A DNA stretch of 34,215 nt from an uncultured Bacteroidota bacterium (GCA_903953815.1 CAJBLA010000212.1:1-34215); one strand, 5' to 3'; positions 18,402 through 28,754 are shown, counted from the first letter of the stretch. Numbers and translations: made by a program. Notes: generated from the sequence alone by a model not told the origin.

Positions 18402-19010
18402 TTATTCTTTTAATAGTTTAGATATATCTTGTTTTAATTGCTCCACTTCTAGCACTTTAAGTCCATCATAAATTTTACCACGCACTTTTCCTTGTCGGTC
18501 TACTAAAGCAAAAAATTGGGTATGAATAAATTGATCCTCTATTTTTTCTACATTGTTTTTAGGGTCGTCTAATAAATAAGAGCCGCGCGCCATTTGATAT
18601 AAACTATCCTTCCGCCCTGTTAAAAAAATCCACTTTTGTGTATTCACTTGTAAGGAATCTGAATAATGCTTAAGTACTGAAACTGAGTCTGTGTCTGGAT
18701 TACAGGTATGTGATAAAATTTGAAAATCAGGCTCGTTTTTATAAATCTCATACACCTGTTTCATATTTGTATTCAACTTTGGACAGATTCCTTTGCAAGT
18801 GGTAAAAAAATATTCTACGACCGTAATTTTATTTAATAAATTTTTATCAGTGACCGCCACACCATCCTGATTGGTAAAACTAAAGGGTTGCACATAATTT
18901 AATATGGGCATTTTCACCTTCCAATTGTCGGTACCCCTAAATACAAAATAATAAAAGGTGAGTAATAAGACGGTGAAAAATAAAAGATACAATTTCGTTT
19001 TTGTAGACAT
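18402..19010 (-). CDS. SCO1/SenC-family protein
   Basis: FTNQDGVAVTDKNLLNKITVVEYFFTTCKGICPKLNTNMKQVYE (CxxxC) and IHTQFFALVDRQGKVRG; N-terminal membrane anchor. Confidence 0.94.
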   Translation of the reverse strand: MSTKTKLYLLFFTVLLLTFYYFVFRGTDNWKVKMPILNYVQPFSFTNQDGVAVTDKNLLNKITVVEYFFTTCKGICPKLNTNMKQVYEIYKNEPDFQILSHTCNPDTDSVSVLKHYSDSLQVNTQKWIFLTGRKDSLYQMARGSYLLDDPKNNVEKIEDQFIHTQFFALVDRQGKVRGKIYDGLKVLEVEQLKQDISKLLKE

Positions 19011-19142
19011 AGTTAGCTATTTAATTAAGTGCTCAGTAACCATACAAAATAGGACAATGCCCATCATTGCATTTTTACACGACAAAGGTAATATTATTTT
19101 AGAGGAACCGAGACGGGTTGTGCTAATATAACAACATTGGTT

Positions 19143-19150
19143 TATCTTTG
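19143..19150 (+). promoter_or_regulatory. Candidate -7 box (TATCTTTG) for MerC-domain gene
   Basis: Exact TAnnTTTG match ending 4 nt before ATG 19155. Confidence 0.55.
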
Positions 19151-19154
19151 TACT

Positions 19155-19547
19155 ATGTTTAAAAATTGGAATTGGGACGCGCTTGGAATTGGAGCTTCAT
19201 TGGCTTGTGCCATTCATTGCGCTTTATTGCCTTTATTTTTTAGCAGTTTGCCACTACTTGGAATCAACATTTTACACAATATCCAATTTGAATTAGGCAT
19301 GATTATTCTTTCCTTTGGGATTGGTGCTTATTCATTATACCACGGTTACAAAAAACACCACCACTCCTATAGACCGATCATTTTATTTACCATCGGAATT
19401 GGATTAATGTTAAGCAGAATGGTATTTCGAGATTGGGATTTAATCTTATTATTTCCTGCAGCATTTTTTATCATTATTGCACATATCAATAATCATAATA
19501 GCTGTCGTATGCATAACCATGCACATGCGGATGACTGTGATCACTAA
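19155..19547 (+). CDS. MerC-domain membrane protein with His-rich C-terminus
   Basis: [36 protein letters not shown]; four hydrophobic segments; tail [21 protein letters not shown]. The track start at 19137 lies upstream of the -7 box. Confidence 0.9.
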   Translation: MFKNWNWDALGIGASLACAIHCALLPLFFSSLPLLGINILHNIQFELGMIILSFGIGAYSLYHGYKKHHHSYRPIILFTIGIGLMLSRMVFRDWDLILLFPAAFFIIIAHINNHNSCRMHNHAHADDCDH

Positions 19548-21049
19548 ACAAAAGTATAGCTCATCTCTCCATCCTTTTCATCCTTGAGCTGAATACCCAT
19601 GTCCGTTAATTGATTTCTAATTTTATCGCTGGTGGCAAAGTCCTTTCGCGCTTTGGCATCTTTTCTTATTTCAATCAACAACTGAATCACGCTGTTTAAT
19701 TGTTGGCGATTGGCCCCTGCGTCCACTTTTAAACCTAAAATATTTTCAATGAATAAGGTAAGTTGTTCCTGCGCAAATATCCAAGTAGCCCCGGATAATG
19801 CATCTATCGAAATGTGTTTGTCCTTTAGTGAATTAATGGTAGGAATAATTTCAAATAAATTAGCGACCACTTTTGCAGTATTAAAATCATCCTCCATAAA
19901 TTCTGTAAGCTCCTTCAACCAGGTGTTTACTTGTGTATCCAAATTGTCGTCCTTAGCAGTTGCGCCTCCAACAAAACTTTGCGCCTTTAACCACTCATAG
20001 GCTTCCATCAAACGACGCAACGCTTTTTCAGAAGCTTGTAAAGCTTCATTACTAAAATCAAGCGTACCCCTGTATTGGCTTTGTAATATAAAAAAGCGAA
20101 CCGTCATGGGCGTATACGCTTGCGTTAGCTCATGATGATTTCCAGAAAATAATTCACTTAACTTAATTACATTGTTATAACTCTTACCCATTTTACGACC
20201 ATTGATCGTAATCATATTATTATGCATCCAATAACGTGCAGGAATTTCATGATTGCATACGGTGCTTTGCGCAATCTCACATTCATGGTGTGGAAATTGT
20301 AAATCCATACCACCTCCATGTATATCAAACTTTTTACCTAAATACTTTGTAGCCATTGCCGAACATTCAATGTGCCAACCCGGAAATCCTTCGCCCCAAG
20401 GGCTTTGCCAACGCATTATGTGTTCTACCGGTGCTTTTTTCCATAGAGCAAAATCAACTTTATTTTTTTTCTCGTCTTGATTATCTAACTCTCGCGTCGT
20501 ATCCAATTGGTCTTCTAAATTGCGACCGCTCAAAATACCATAAGGTTGATTTTTTTTGGAATAGTCCTCATTGTATTTTAAAACATCAAAATAAACAGAG
20601 CCGTTCGCTTCATATGCATACCCATCCTGCATAATTTTTTTAATCATTTCTATTTGTTCAATAATATGTCCAGTCGCAGTAGGCTCGATACTTGGCGGTA
20701 AATTATTAAACTGATCCATGGCCCAATGATACAAGTGCGTATATTTTTGCACAAGCTCCATGGGTTCTAATTTTTCTAGTATTGCTTTTGAAGCTATCTT
20801 ATCATCAGCCACCTTTCCTTCTTCTTCAAAATGTCCTGCATCTGTTATATTTCTTACATAGCGCACCTTATAGCCTAGATGCATTAAAAAGCGATACACC
20901 ACATCAAAGGTGATGAACGGACGCGCATGCCCCAAATGACTTTCACCACTTACGGTAGGTCCACAAACATACATACCTACATTAGGTGCATTTAATGGTT
21001 CAAAAACTTCCTTTTGACGTGTTAGTGAGTTGTATAGCTTGAGTGGCAT
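19544..21049 (-). CDS. cysS: Cysteine--tRNA ligase
   Basis: [55 protein letters not shown]. Confidence 0.98.
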   Translation of the reverse strand: MPLKLYNSLTRQKEVFEPLNAPNVGMYVCGPTVSGESHLGHARPFITFDVVYRFLMHLGYKVRYVRNITDAGHFEEEGKVADDKIASKAILEKLEPMELVQKYTHLYHWAMDQFNNLPPSIEPTATGHIIEQIEMIKKIMQDGYAYEANGSVYFDVLKYNEDYSKKNQPYGILSGRNLEDQLDTTRELDNQDEKKNKVDFALWKKAPVEHIMRWQSPWGEGFPGWHIECSAMATKYLGKKFDIHGGGMDLQFPHHECEIAQSTVCNHEIPARYWMHNNMITINGRKMGKSYNNVIKLSELFSGNHHELTQAYTPMTVRFFILQSQYRGTLDFSNEALQASEKALRRLMEAYEWLKAQSFVGGATAKDDNLDTQVNTWLKELTEFMEDDFNTAKVVANLFEIIPTINSLKDKHISIDALSGATWIFAQEQLTLFIENILGLKVDAGANRQQLNSVIQLLIEIRKDAKARKDFATSDKIRNQLTDMGIQLKDEKDGEMSYTFV

Positions 21050-21063
21050 AATTAGTATTGCCT

Positions 21064-21071
21064 CAAAGATA
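21064..21071 (-). promoter_or_regulatory. Candidate -7 box (TATCTTTG) for cysS
   Basis: CAAAGATA on + strand, 14 nt upstream of cysS ATG. Confidence 0.5.
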
Positions 21072-21096
21072 TTTTATTTTCAATAAATAATTAAGG

Positions 21097-22209
21097 TTAA
21101 TTCTTAATCAATTGCAGGTCGGCCATGATCATATGATGATCACTTAAGTTTTCATCCAATGATTCCCAGGCTTTTGTTTTCCAAGAAGCATTGGATAAGA
21201 TATAGTCAATGCGAAGGGTAGGAGAAATTCCCAAATAAGAAGCACCAATTCCAAAGCCCTTTTCTAAAAAAGAATCGGACCAATCACCCCTAATTGTTTT
21301 GTAGGTATAGGAACTAGGTACATCATTAAAGTCGCCCGTGATGATACTCGGATAGGGGCTTTCATCTAAATATTTTTTAACTATTTGAGCTTGCACTGCA
21401 CGTTCAACAAAAGCAGTACGCATTTTTCGAAGTACTCCCTTTTTGCCATCAATATCAATACTATTCGCCTGAGCGGTTGCTTCTAAGGCGATAAAATCAT
21501 TCTGTTTAAATCGATAGGAAGCTAAGTGCGTTGTAAAAACACGAATGGTATCATCTCCTCTTAATAAATCAACGTAAATTAAGGATTCCTGATTGGTATA
21601 AGCAATCCGTTGTGCTTTTATGATTGGATACTTCGAAAAAATAATACAACCTAAGAAATAAGATTTTTCAGCAATCTGAATATCTTTTGAAAAGTAATTA
21701 TACGGATAATTCTTATTGAAGTAGGTAGCGTGATTGGCAATGTCATTGGGCCGATCATTGGTGTTATACTCCTGCATACATATAATATCAGGATTCCATT
21801 TTTGAATGGAATACGCAATATCCTGTGTGCGTAATTTTAAGGTGCTCGTTGCCTGATTGCCATTAAACCCTTTGACATTCCAGCTAATCACACGACATAT
21901 ATTATCTTTCTTTTTTTGTGCCATATTCATACCCGGATGCCATGCCACCAAGGAAAATAGGGTTTCCCAGCCGATGGCTAAAGTAAACAAGGGAATGAGT
22001 GATAGGGATGGTTTTGCCAACAACCAAAAAATAAATAAAAGTAGTTGTGCAATAACAATATAAGGTGCGAGTAATCCTAAGAACCCATTGATCCAAATCA
22101 ATGGAAGCGGTTTTATAAATAATGGATATAAAAATAAAAAAGTCAGCAGTAACTGTACTATTAAAAATATTTTTTTACCGATGCGTCTTATGCGTGATTT
22201 TTTAGCCAT
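21097..22209 (-). CDS. Membrane-anchored endonuclease/exonuclease/phosphatase family protein
   Basis: N-terminal hydrophobic segments; VISWNVKGFNG, ICMQEYN, ITGDFNDVPSSYTY, LRIDYILSN, LSDHHMIMADL. Confidence 0.9.
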   Translation of the reverse strand: MAKKSRIRRIGKKIFLIVQLLLTFLFLYPLFIKPLPLIWINGFLGLLAPYIVIAQLLLFIFWLLAKPSLSLIPLFTLAIGWETLFSLVAWHPGMNMAQKKKDNICRVISWNVKGFNGNQATSTLKLRTQDIAYSIQKWNPDIICMQEYNTNDRPNDIANHATYFNKNYPYNYFSKDIQIAEKSYFLGCIIFSKYPIIKAQRIAYTNQESLIYVDLLRGDDTIRVFTTHLASYRFKQNDFIALEATAQANSIDIDGKKGVLRKMRTAFVERAVQAQIVKKYLDESPYPSIITGDFNDVPSSYTYKTIRGDWSDSFLEKGFGIGASYLGISPTLRIDYILSNASWKTKAWESLDENLSDHHMIMADLQLIKN

Positions 22210-22924
22210 TGGTTTTTGGTGCTGCACTTTTATTTAACCAATGTAATAAATTATGCATCCATTTGCCTAAATCAACTCCCTTTTTTAATAACAACACATA
22301 AACAACGCTTGTTAAAACCGATGTTATTGTAACTAGCGAATTGGCAAATTGGTAATTTGTAAGTGTGGCAATCTGTAATGCAAAGTAAATAATACTTAAT
22401 ATCCATAAAGGAACGCCATTACCAATATTGGCTAAAAGTTTAAATCGAGGGGCTATTAATGTGGCGGCCATCACTAACGCACTTACACTCATGCTGGCAC
22501 CCATTAAAGGAAAGGAAATAAAATTTGCGCTAATACCAAAGGACATCATAACGTAGGAAAGGCCGCCCATTAAGCCGGCGTAAAAATAAATAGGAAACAA
22601 ATGCTTATTAGATTGATTCATTTGTAACACATATCCAAATACGGTTAACCAAATCATATTGGTAAAAAGTTCCCAAAAGCCGTCGTGCATCCAATTAAAA
22701 GTAAATAAACTCCAAATTTGTGTAAGCCATTGATCGCCGCTAGTGGGGACCGTAAATAAATGGAATATATTTTTATAAAATAATTCAATAGGGGTGCCAT
22801 CTAAAAAATAAATTACTTTAAAAAACCCCAACATAACAAAGGCGACCAAATTGATAGCCAACAGCGCAACTAAAGCATTGTTGTCAGCACCTAATAGGGG
22901 TTTTTGATTTGGACCTGTTTGCAT
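22202..22924 (-). CDS. Rhomboid-like membrane protein, predicted catalytically impaired
   Basis: Rhomboid-like topology and FNWMHDGFWELFTNMIWLTVFG segment; GASM in place of GASG, and no His in the terminal TM (NYQFANSLVTITSV). Confidence 0.75.
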   Translation of the reverse strand: MQTGPNQKPLLGADNNALVALLAINLVAFVMLGFFKVIYFLDGTPIELFYKNIFHLFTVPTSGDQWLTQIWSLFTFNWMHDGFWELFTNMIWLTVFGYVLQMNQSNKHLFPIYFYAGLMGGLSYVMMSFGISANFISFPLMGASMSVSALVMAATLIAPRFKLLANIGNGVPLWILSIIYFALQIATLTNYQFANSLVTITSVLTSVVYVLLLKKGVDLGKWMHNLLHWLNKSAAPKTNG

Positions 22925-22946
22925 ATACTGCTTATTTAATCAACGA

Positions 22947-23777
22947 TTATAAATAGGAGTTCCCTTTCTTCTTCCATAAATACACCAACACAAAACCTAC
23001 AATAGCGCCACCCACATGGGCCCACCTTGCTACATTATCACCCGCTGAATTTTCCAACGCTTTATATAATTCAAAAGCAAAATATAAAATACCCAACCAT
23101 TTTGCTTTGATGGGGAATAAAAAATAAATATAGATATGGGTATTAGGAAATAAATATACAAATGCAATCAATATTCCAAACACGGCGCCACTCGCCCCTA
23201 AAGTCGCAGTGTTGATTGTTTTATTATAATAAGTAGTGATTAAATCCATTAATTCAGGTGCGAGGCCTGGTGTAGACAAGCTCACTTTATTATCACTTAA
23301 TATGCGTGTCAATGGAATGCGGTGTGCTTGCGCATACTTTATTACAGCATCTGCAAATCCTGGCGAATTGGATTTACTTAAGGTGAGCAAATTTTGATAT
23401 TCATTGCTTAAGGGTATAAACTCATAGGATAAAATAAGCAAGTGTATCACTGCTGCACCCAAGCCACATAAAAAATAAAATAATAAAAAGCGTTTGGGTC
23501 CCCATACATTTTCAAGAATAGAACCAAACATCCAAAGGGCAAACATGTTTCCTAAAATATGACCAAAATCGCCGTGCAAAAACATATGTGTAATTAGCTG
23601 CCATGGTTGATACAGTTCACTTTGCCACGCGTGCAATGCAAAATAATTTTCGATGGAGAAGCTACTCATGGGTCCGCCAAATGTATTTTGAGCTAAAAAA
23701 ACTAATCCATTAATAATTAGTAAATTTTTAATGATGGTAGGTAATACTTCAAATCGAGTGGGACTAAATTGATTCAT
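22947..23777 (-). CDS. Rhomboid-family intramembrane serine protease
   Basis: HMFLHGDFGHILGNMFALWMFG; TLGASGAVFGILIA (GxSG); WAHVGGAIVGF (catalytic His). Confidence 0.95.
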   Translation of the reverse strand: MNQFSPTRFEVLPTIIKNLLIINGLVFLAQNTFGGPMSSFSIENYFALHAWQSELYQPWQLITHMFLHGDFGHILGNMFALWMFGSILENVWGPKRFLLFYFLCGLGAAVIHLLILSYEFIPLSNEYQNLLTLSKSNSPGFADAVIKYAQAHRIPLTRILSDNKVSLSTPGLAPELMDLITTYYNKTINTATLGASGAVFGILIAFVYLFPNTHIYIYFLFPIKAKWLGILYFAFELYKALENSAGDNVARWAHVGGAIVGFVLVYLWKKKGNSYL

Positions 23778-23789
23778 TCGTAATATATT

Positions 23790-25241
23790 TTATAATAAAT
23801 CGGTACGTTTTAATTGCACTACATTTTCAATATGTAAGGTATGTGGGAACATATCTACCGGTTGTATTTTTGTAACTGTATACTTTTCACCTAATAAAGA
23901 TAAGTCACGCGCCTGAGTTGCAGGATTACAGCTTACATATACAATTAAGGGTGCCTGTATCTCTAATAGCTTTTTCACTAATTTATCATGCATACCTGCG
24001 CGCGGTGGATCCGTAATAATGACATCTGGTTTGCCATGAGTATCAAAAAATGCATCATCGCAAATATCAATAACATCGCCTGCAAAAAAAGCAGTATGTG
24101 CTAAATTGTTAATTCTTGCATTTTCCTTCGCATCTTCTATGGCGTCCGCTACCACTTCAACTCCAATTATTTTTTTAGCTTCTTTGCTACAAAAAATACC
24201 AATACTACCTGTGCCACAATATAGATCATACACTACTTCCTTACCAGTAAGCTCGGCGAAGTTGCGCGTTACTTGGTATAAGCTTTCTGCTTGTTTTGAA
24301 TTGGTTTGAAAAAAAGATTTAGGACTTATTTTAAAATCAAAATTTTCTAAAGCTTCTGTAATATAACCCGTGCCAAAAAATACTTGTGGCACTAAATCCT
24401 GCATACTATCATTTCGCTTTTCGTTGATGGTATATAATAGTGTCGTGATTTGAGGGAATTTTTTCAAGAACAAATTAAGTAAGGCTTCTCTTTTTTCGCC
24501 GCCATCATATCCTAAAATGACATTCACCATCCACTCCCCTTTCGTAGTATTGCGAATAAACATATTACGAAGCCAACCTTGGTGTTGTTTAATATTATAA
24601 AAAGGCATTTCATTTTCAATGGCAAACTGAACTGCTGTTTTTCTAATTTCATTGGTAGGCTCGGATTGTAAATAACAGGTATCTATCTCCACCACTTTTT
24701 CAAAAAAACCTCTTGCATGAAAACCGCCAGCACCAATCGATTTAACAGGTTCAAGCCCAGCAGCCTTCATTGCTTTGAACTCCTCAAAGGGTATAAATTT
24801 TTCAGTGGCAAAAGTATATTCTACTTTATTGCGATACCCCTGCGTTTCCTTGGCCCCCAATATGGGTGGGATAACTGGTAAAGGTATTTTAGCGATGCGC
24901 GTTAAATTATCAAATACTTGTTTGTGTTTGTACACCAACTGCTGTTCATAGGGTAACATTTGCCATTGACATCCGCCGCATACACCAAAGTGAGTACAAA
25001 AAGGTTTTACACGAATAGGCGAATAGGTATGAAATTTTTTAACAAATCCCTCTCCCCAATCAGCTTTGTTTTTTTGAAGTTGCACATCTACTACATCCCC
25101 AGGTACAGCACCTTCCACAAAAATTACTTTGCCATTCACCCTTGCAAGTGATTTTCCTTCGGCTGCATAATCTTCAATAAGGACATTTTCTAATAAAGGG
25201 GCTTCTTTCTTTTTTCTCACGATAGCAAAGGTAATACCCAT
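23790..25241 (-). CDS. rlmD: 23S rRNA (uracil-5-)-methyltransferase RlmD-like (RumA/TrmA family)
   Basis: TRAM-like N-terminus; CTHFGVCGGCQWQMLPYEQQ; VYDLYCGTGSIGIF; DPPRAGMHDK; YVSCNPATQARDL. Confidence 0.93.
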   Translation of the reverse strand: MGITFAIVRKKKEAPLLENVLIEDYAAEGKSLARVNGKVIFVEGAVPGDVVDVQLQKNKADWGEGFVKKFHTYSPIRVKPFCTHFGVCGGCQWQMLPYEQQLVYKHKQVFDNLTRIAKIPLPVIPPILGAKETQGYRNKVEYTFATEKFIPFEEFKAMKAAGLEPVKSIGAGGFHARGFFEKVVEIDTCYLQSEPTNEIRKTAVQFAIENEMPFYNIKQHQGWLRNMFIRNTTKGEWMVNVILGYDGGEKREALLNLFLKKFPQITTLLYTINEKRNDSMQDLVPQVFFGTGYITEALENFDFKISPKSFFQTNSKQAESLYQVTRNFAELTGKEVVYDLYCGTGSIGIFCSKEAKKIIGVEVVADAIEDAKENARINNLAHTAFFAGDVIDICDDAFFDTHGKPDVIITDPPRAGMHDKLVKKLLEIQAPLIVYVSCNPATQARDLSLLGEKYTVTKIQPVDMFPHTLHIENVVQLKRTDLL

Positions 25242-25339
25242 GGATTAAAATAAGGGTAAAACTGAATTTTAATTGTGATTAGTTTTATTGATAATCGCTT
25301 ATTTTTACAGCAATTTTTAAACACCCTGACTTTAATATA

Positions 25340-26839
25340 ATGAGCATTAAAAAAGCGATCCTATTATTTGTGTTTTTACCAAGTTTTTGCTTTGCACAAA
25401 CCAAAAAGCCAATTACAAAAAGCAGTACGAGTAGCGTTATTAATAGGCCAGCAGTAAATGCACAAGGCCACAGTATACAGATTAGCCTAAAACCATACCA
25501 AAATACCAAAATTTATATTGGTACGAATTATGGTAATTCTCGCGTACTCGCCGATTCTGCTATCTTAAATGATAAAAGCGAGGGTGTTTTTGCATCTAAT
25601 AAAAAATTGACTCCTGGAATCTATTTTGTGGTATCTCCCAAATATGCCATCTTATTTGATTTTTTGGTGGATGAGAATCAAAAATTTAAAATTATTGCGG
25701 ATACCACCAATTTAACAGATGTTACTATTATTGGATCGAAAGAAAATGACATATTTAAAAATTACTCGAAATCAATGAATGACATTGGTGCGCAGTTAAG
25801 TGAAATTGAAAAAGCATTCAAATCAGCTACCAATGCTAATGATTCAACAACACTTACCAATAAATATAATGATAAGAAAAAGGAAATGAACGAAAAGCGC
25901 CTTGCAATTATGAAAGGGCAACCGAATTCGATGACTGCTTATTTTTTAAATGTAATGCAACGCCCTGATGCGCCAGCTATTCCGATAGTGAATGGCAAAG
26001 CGGATTCCACCTACCCTTTTTATTTTATAAAGAATCACTTTTGGGATGATGTCGTATTCAATGATAACCGCTTGGTAAGAACGCCTTTTTTTGAAGCTAA
26101 GCTAGACGAGTATTTTAAAAATTATGTTTCCCGTGAACCAGATTCAATTATTGAGGAAGTGCAATACATGTTAACCGTTGCAAAAACGGGTAATGAAATT
26201 TATCCATTTTTGCTTTTTAAATTTACGAATAAATATATAAGCCCCGAGTTCATGGGTCAGGATAAAGTGTTCCTGCATATTTATCAAAACTTTTTTGCCA
26301 AAGGGGACACCACATTACTTAACGAGGCTTCTAAAAAATCAATCACCGAACGCGCTTATAGTATGATGGCCAACCAACTTGGATTAGCCGCACCCCCATT
26401 GGTTATAAATGATATTGACGATAAAAAAATATCTTTGTACGATATCGTTTCCCCATATACTTTTGTTGCTTTTTGGGATCCGACTTGTAGTCATTGTAAA
26501 GTGGAAATTCCAAGAGTGGATTCGTTTTATAAATCGATTTGGAGTAAGCTGAATGTAAAAATACTTTCAGTCAATATCAATTTTAAAGAATTGACTGCAT
26601 GGAAAACTTTTATCAATGAAAATAAATTAGCAGGCTGGATGCATGCTTACCAAACGGAAGCTGATTTAAATAAAGAAATACAACAAGGCAAACCTACCAC
26701 CATTCGTCAATTATACGATGTATTTAAAACGCCTACCTTTTATTTACTCGACGCGAATAAAAAAATTATCGCCAAAAATTTAAGTATTGAACAGTTCAAT
26801 GATTTTTTAGTCAATACCAGTAATAAAAAAGCGCCTTAA
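25340..26839 (+). CDS. Secreted/periplasmic TlpA-like thioredoxin-fold protein (DUF5106/DUF4369-like N-terminus)
   Basis: Signal peptide MSIKKAILLFVFLPSFCFAQ; C-terminal FVAFWDPTCSHCKVEIPRV with CxxC. Confidence 0.87.
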   Translation: MSIKKAILLFVFLPSFCFAQTKKPITKSSTSSVINRPAVNAQGHSIQISLKPYQNTKIYIGTNYGNSRVLADSAILNDKSEGVFASNKKLTPGIYFVVSPKYAILFDFLVDENQKFKIIADTTNLTDVTIIGSKENDIFKNYSKSMNDIGAQLSEIEKAFKSATNANDSTTLTNKYNDKKKEMNEKRLAIMKGQPNSMTAYFLNVMQRPDAPAIPIVNGKADSTYPFYFIKNHFWDDVVFNDNRLVRTPFFEAKLDEYFKNYVSREPDSIIEEVQYMLTVAKTGNEIYPFLLFKFTNKYISPEFMGQDKVFLHIYQNFFAKGDTTLLNEASKKSITERAYSMMANQLGLAAPPLVINDIDDKKISLYDIVSPYTFVAFWDPTCSHCKVEIPRVDSFYKSIWSKLNVKILSVNINFKELTAWKTFINENKLAGWMHAYQTEADLNKEIQQGKPTTIRQLYDVFKTPTFYLLDANKKIIAKNLSIEQFNDFLVNTSNKKAP

Positions 26840-26851
26840 TTAAGGCGCTTT
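26828..26851. terminator. Bidirectional terminator overlapping the TlpA-like gene stop codon
   Basis: Perfect 24-nt palindrome AAAGCGCCTTAATTAAGGCGCTTT between convergent genes; stop TAA is at 26837-26839. Confidence 0.85.
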
Positions 26852-26876
26852 GAATTATTTAAATTGACGTGAATTA

Positions 26877-27830
26877 CTAAAACACAGCGGCAACTACATC
26901 TTTCACCACTTTTGGTTTTCCTAAAGTGTAGTAATGTAATACCGGTACGCCAGCGGCTTTTAACTCCTTACTTTGTTGTATCAACCATTCTGTACCCACT
27001 TGCTCACAAGCCTCATCGGTAGTGGCAGCCAACATTGCAGTAGATAAATCAGTAGGTATATCTACATAAAAAATATTAGGTAAAATAGTCAACTGCTTTT
27101 TATTGGTGATGGGTTTTAAGCCCGGTATGATGGGAACAGTAATGCCTATGCTTCTGCAAGCGTCCACATATTCGAAATATTTTTTATTGTCAAAAAACAT
27201 TTGTGTCATGATATATTGTGCACCAGCATCAACTTTTTCTTTGGCTTTTTGTAAATCAAATTCCATGCTTGGCGCTTCAAAATGTTTTTCAGGATAACCC
27301 GAAACGCCCATACAAAAATTACTCTTGCTGCCATTAATAATATCCTTATCCAAATAGATACCATTATTCAATCCAACCACTTGCTTTAATAATTCAATGG
27401 CTTGCTTGTTACCATTGTGTTCTGGCACAAAAGTTTTTTGTCCTTTCTCCGCATCACCCCTTAACACCAATACATTGTCAATACCTAAAAATTGTAAATC
27501 TATTAATGCATCTTCCGTTTCTCTTTTGGAAAAGCCACCACAAATAATATGTGGCACCGCATCTACATTATAATGATTCATAATTGCCGCACAAATACCT
27601 ACCGTACCGGGGCGTTTACGCACATCTACTTTTTCCTCCACACCAGCTGCGTTGGTGCGAATAATGGTTTCGCTACGATGATAGGTGACATTAATCCAAG
27701 AAGGCTTAAACTCCATCAGTGGATCTAAGTGCTCATAAATGTAAGCGATGGTTTTTCCTTTTAAAGGGGGTAATACTTCAAAGGATACTAGGGTGTCTTT
27801 TGCTTTTGCTAAATGTTCAATTACCTGCAT
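26877..27830 (-). CDS. metF: Methylenetetrahydrofolate reductase [NAD(P)H]
   Basis: FEVLPPLKG; INVTYHRSE; VPHIICGGFSKRETEDALIDLQFLGIDNVLVLRGD; start ATG 27830. Confidence 0.96.
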   Translation of the reverse strand: MQVIEHLAKAKDTLVSFEVLPPLKGKTIAYIYEHLDPLMEFKPSWINVTYHRSETIIRTNAAGVEEKVDVRKRPGTVGICAAIMNHYNVDAVPHIICGGFSKRETEDALIDLQFLGIDNVLVLRGDAEKGQKTFVPEHNGNKQAIELLKQVVGLNNGIYLDKDIINGSKSNFCMGVSGYPEKHFEAPSMEFDLQKAKEKVDAGAQYIMTQMFFDNKKYFEYVDACRSIGITVPIIPGLKPITNKKQLTILPNIFYVDIPTDLSTAMLAATTDEACEQVGTEWLIQQSKELKAAGVPVLHYYTLGKPKVVKDVVAAVF

Positions 27831-27836
27831 AGTGTA

Positions 27837-27844
27837 CAAAAATA
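27837..27844 (-). promoter_or_regulatory. Candidate -7 box (TATTTTTG) for metF
   Basis: CAAAAATA on + strand, 6 nt upstream of metF ATG; a TTTG lies 23 nt further upstream. Confidence 0.5.
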
Positions 27845-27886
27845 GTTAATATTAGTTTCCAATGAGTCAAATCCTATATTTCCCCT

Positions 27887-27894
27887 TATTTTTG
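27887..27894 (+). promoter_or_regulatory. Candidate -7 box (TATTTTTG) for lptB
   Basis: TAnnTTTG match 14 nt before the putative GTG start at 27909. Confidence 0.5.
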
Positions 27895-27908
27895 TATAAA
27901 TATACATC

Positions 27909-28676
27909 GTGATACTCGCTATACATACCGACAAATTAATTAAACAATATAAGGGCCGCAAAGTAGTGGACAATGTGAGTATATCGGTTAAGCAAGGGGA
28001 GATTGTAGGGCTATTGGGACCGAATGGGGCCGGAAAAACGACTACTTTTTATATGGTCGTTGGATTAATTGCACCCGATGAAGGCCGCGTATTTTTAAAT
28101 GATGAAGATATTACCAAGCTTCCTATGTATAAACGTGCACAAATGGGCCTGGGTTATTTACCACAGGAGGCAAGTGTGTTTCGAAAATTATCTGTCGCTG
28201 ATAATATTATGGCCGTTTTAGAAATGACCAAATTAACAAAAGGCGAAAGAGAACATAAATTAGAATCTCTTTTAGATGAATTTAATTTACACCAAGTCCG
28301 TAATAATTTTGGAGATAGTTTAAGCGGTGGCGAACGTCGTCGTACCGAAATTGCACGCGCATTATCAGTGGACCCTAAATTTATTTTATTAGACGAGCCC
28401 TTTGCTGGCGTGGATCCTATCGCAGTAGAAGATATTCAATCTGTGGTGGCTCGATTAAAATTAAAAGATATTGGTATTTTAATAACGGATCATAATGTGA
28501 ATGAAACATTATCCATTTGCGATCGTGCCTATTTATTAATTGAAGGAAAAATATTTAAACACGGTAGCGCGGAAGAGTTGGCAGAAGATGAACAAGTGCG
28601 CCGATTGTATTTAGGAACCAACTTTGAATTAAAACGCAAGGATTGGATTATTGAGATGGGTACCAAACCTAAATAA
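27909..28676 (+). CDS. lptB: LPS export ABC transporter ATP-binding protein
   Basis: [92 protein letters not shown]. Confidence 0.97.
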   Translation: MILAIHTDKLIKQYKGRKVVDNVSISVKQGEIVGLLGPNGAGKTTTFYMVVGLIAPDEGRVFLNDEDITKLPMYKRAQMGLGYLPQEASVFRKLSVADNIMAVLEMTKLTKGEREHKLESLLDEFNLHQVRNNFGDSLSGGERRRTEIARALSVDPKFILLDEPFAGVDPIAVEDIQSVVARLKLKDIGILITDHNVNETLSICDRAYLLIEGKIFKHGSAEELAEDEQVRRLYLGTNFELKRKDWIIEMGTKPK

Positions 28677-28754
28677 AAGTCCCTAAGCTGCCCTACTAAA
28701 GCAGCCCTTATTACTTAATTTATTAAAGCGTATAGTGTATATTGTGACACAGCT

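Noticed and set aside
28677-28754. GCTGC-N9-GCAGC hairpin between lptB and the GH3 gene as a terminator
   Set aside because: Short stem with a long loop and no proper U tract; too weak to call.
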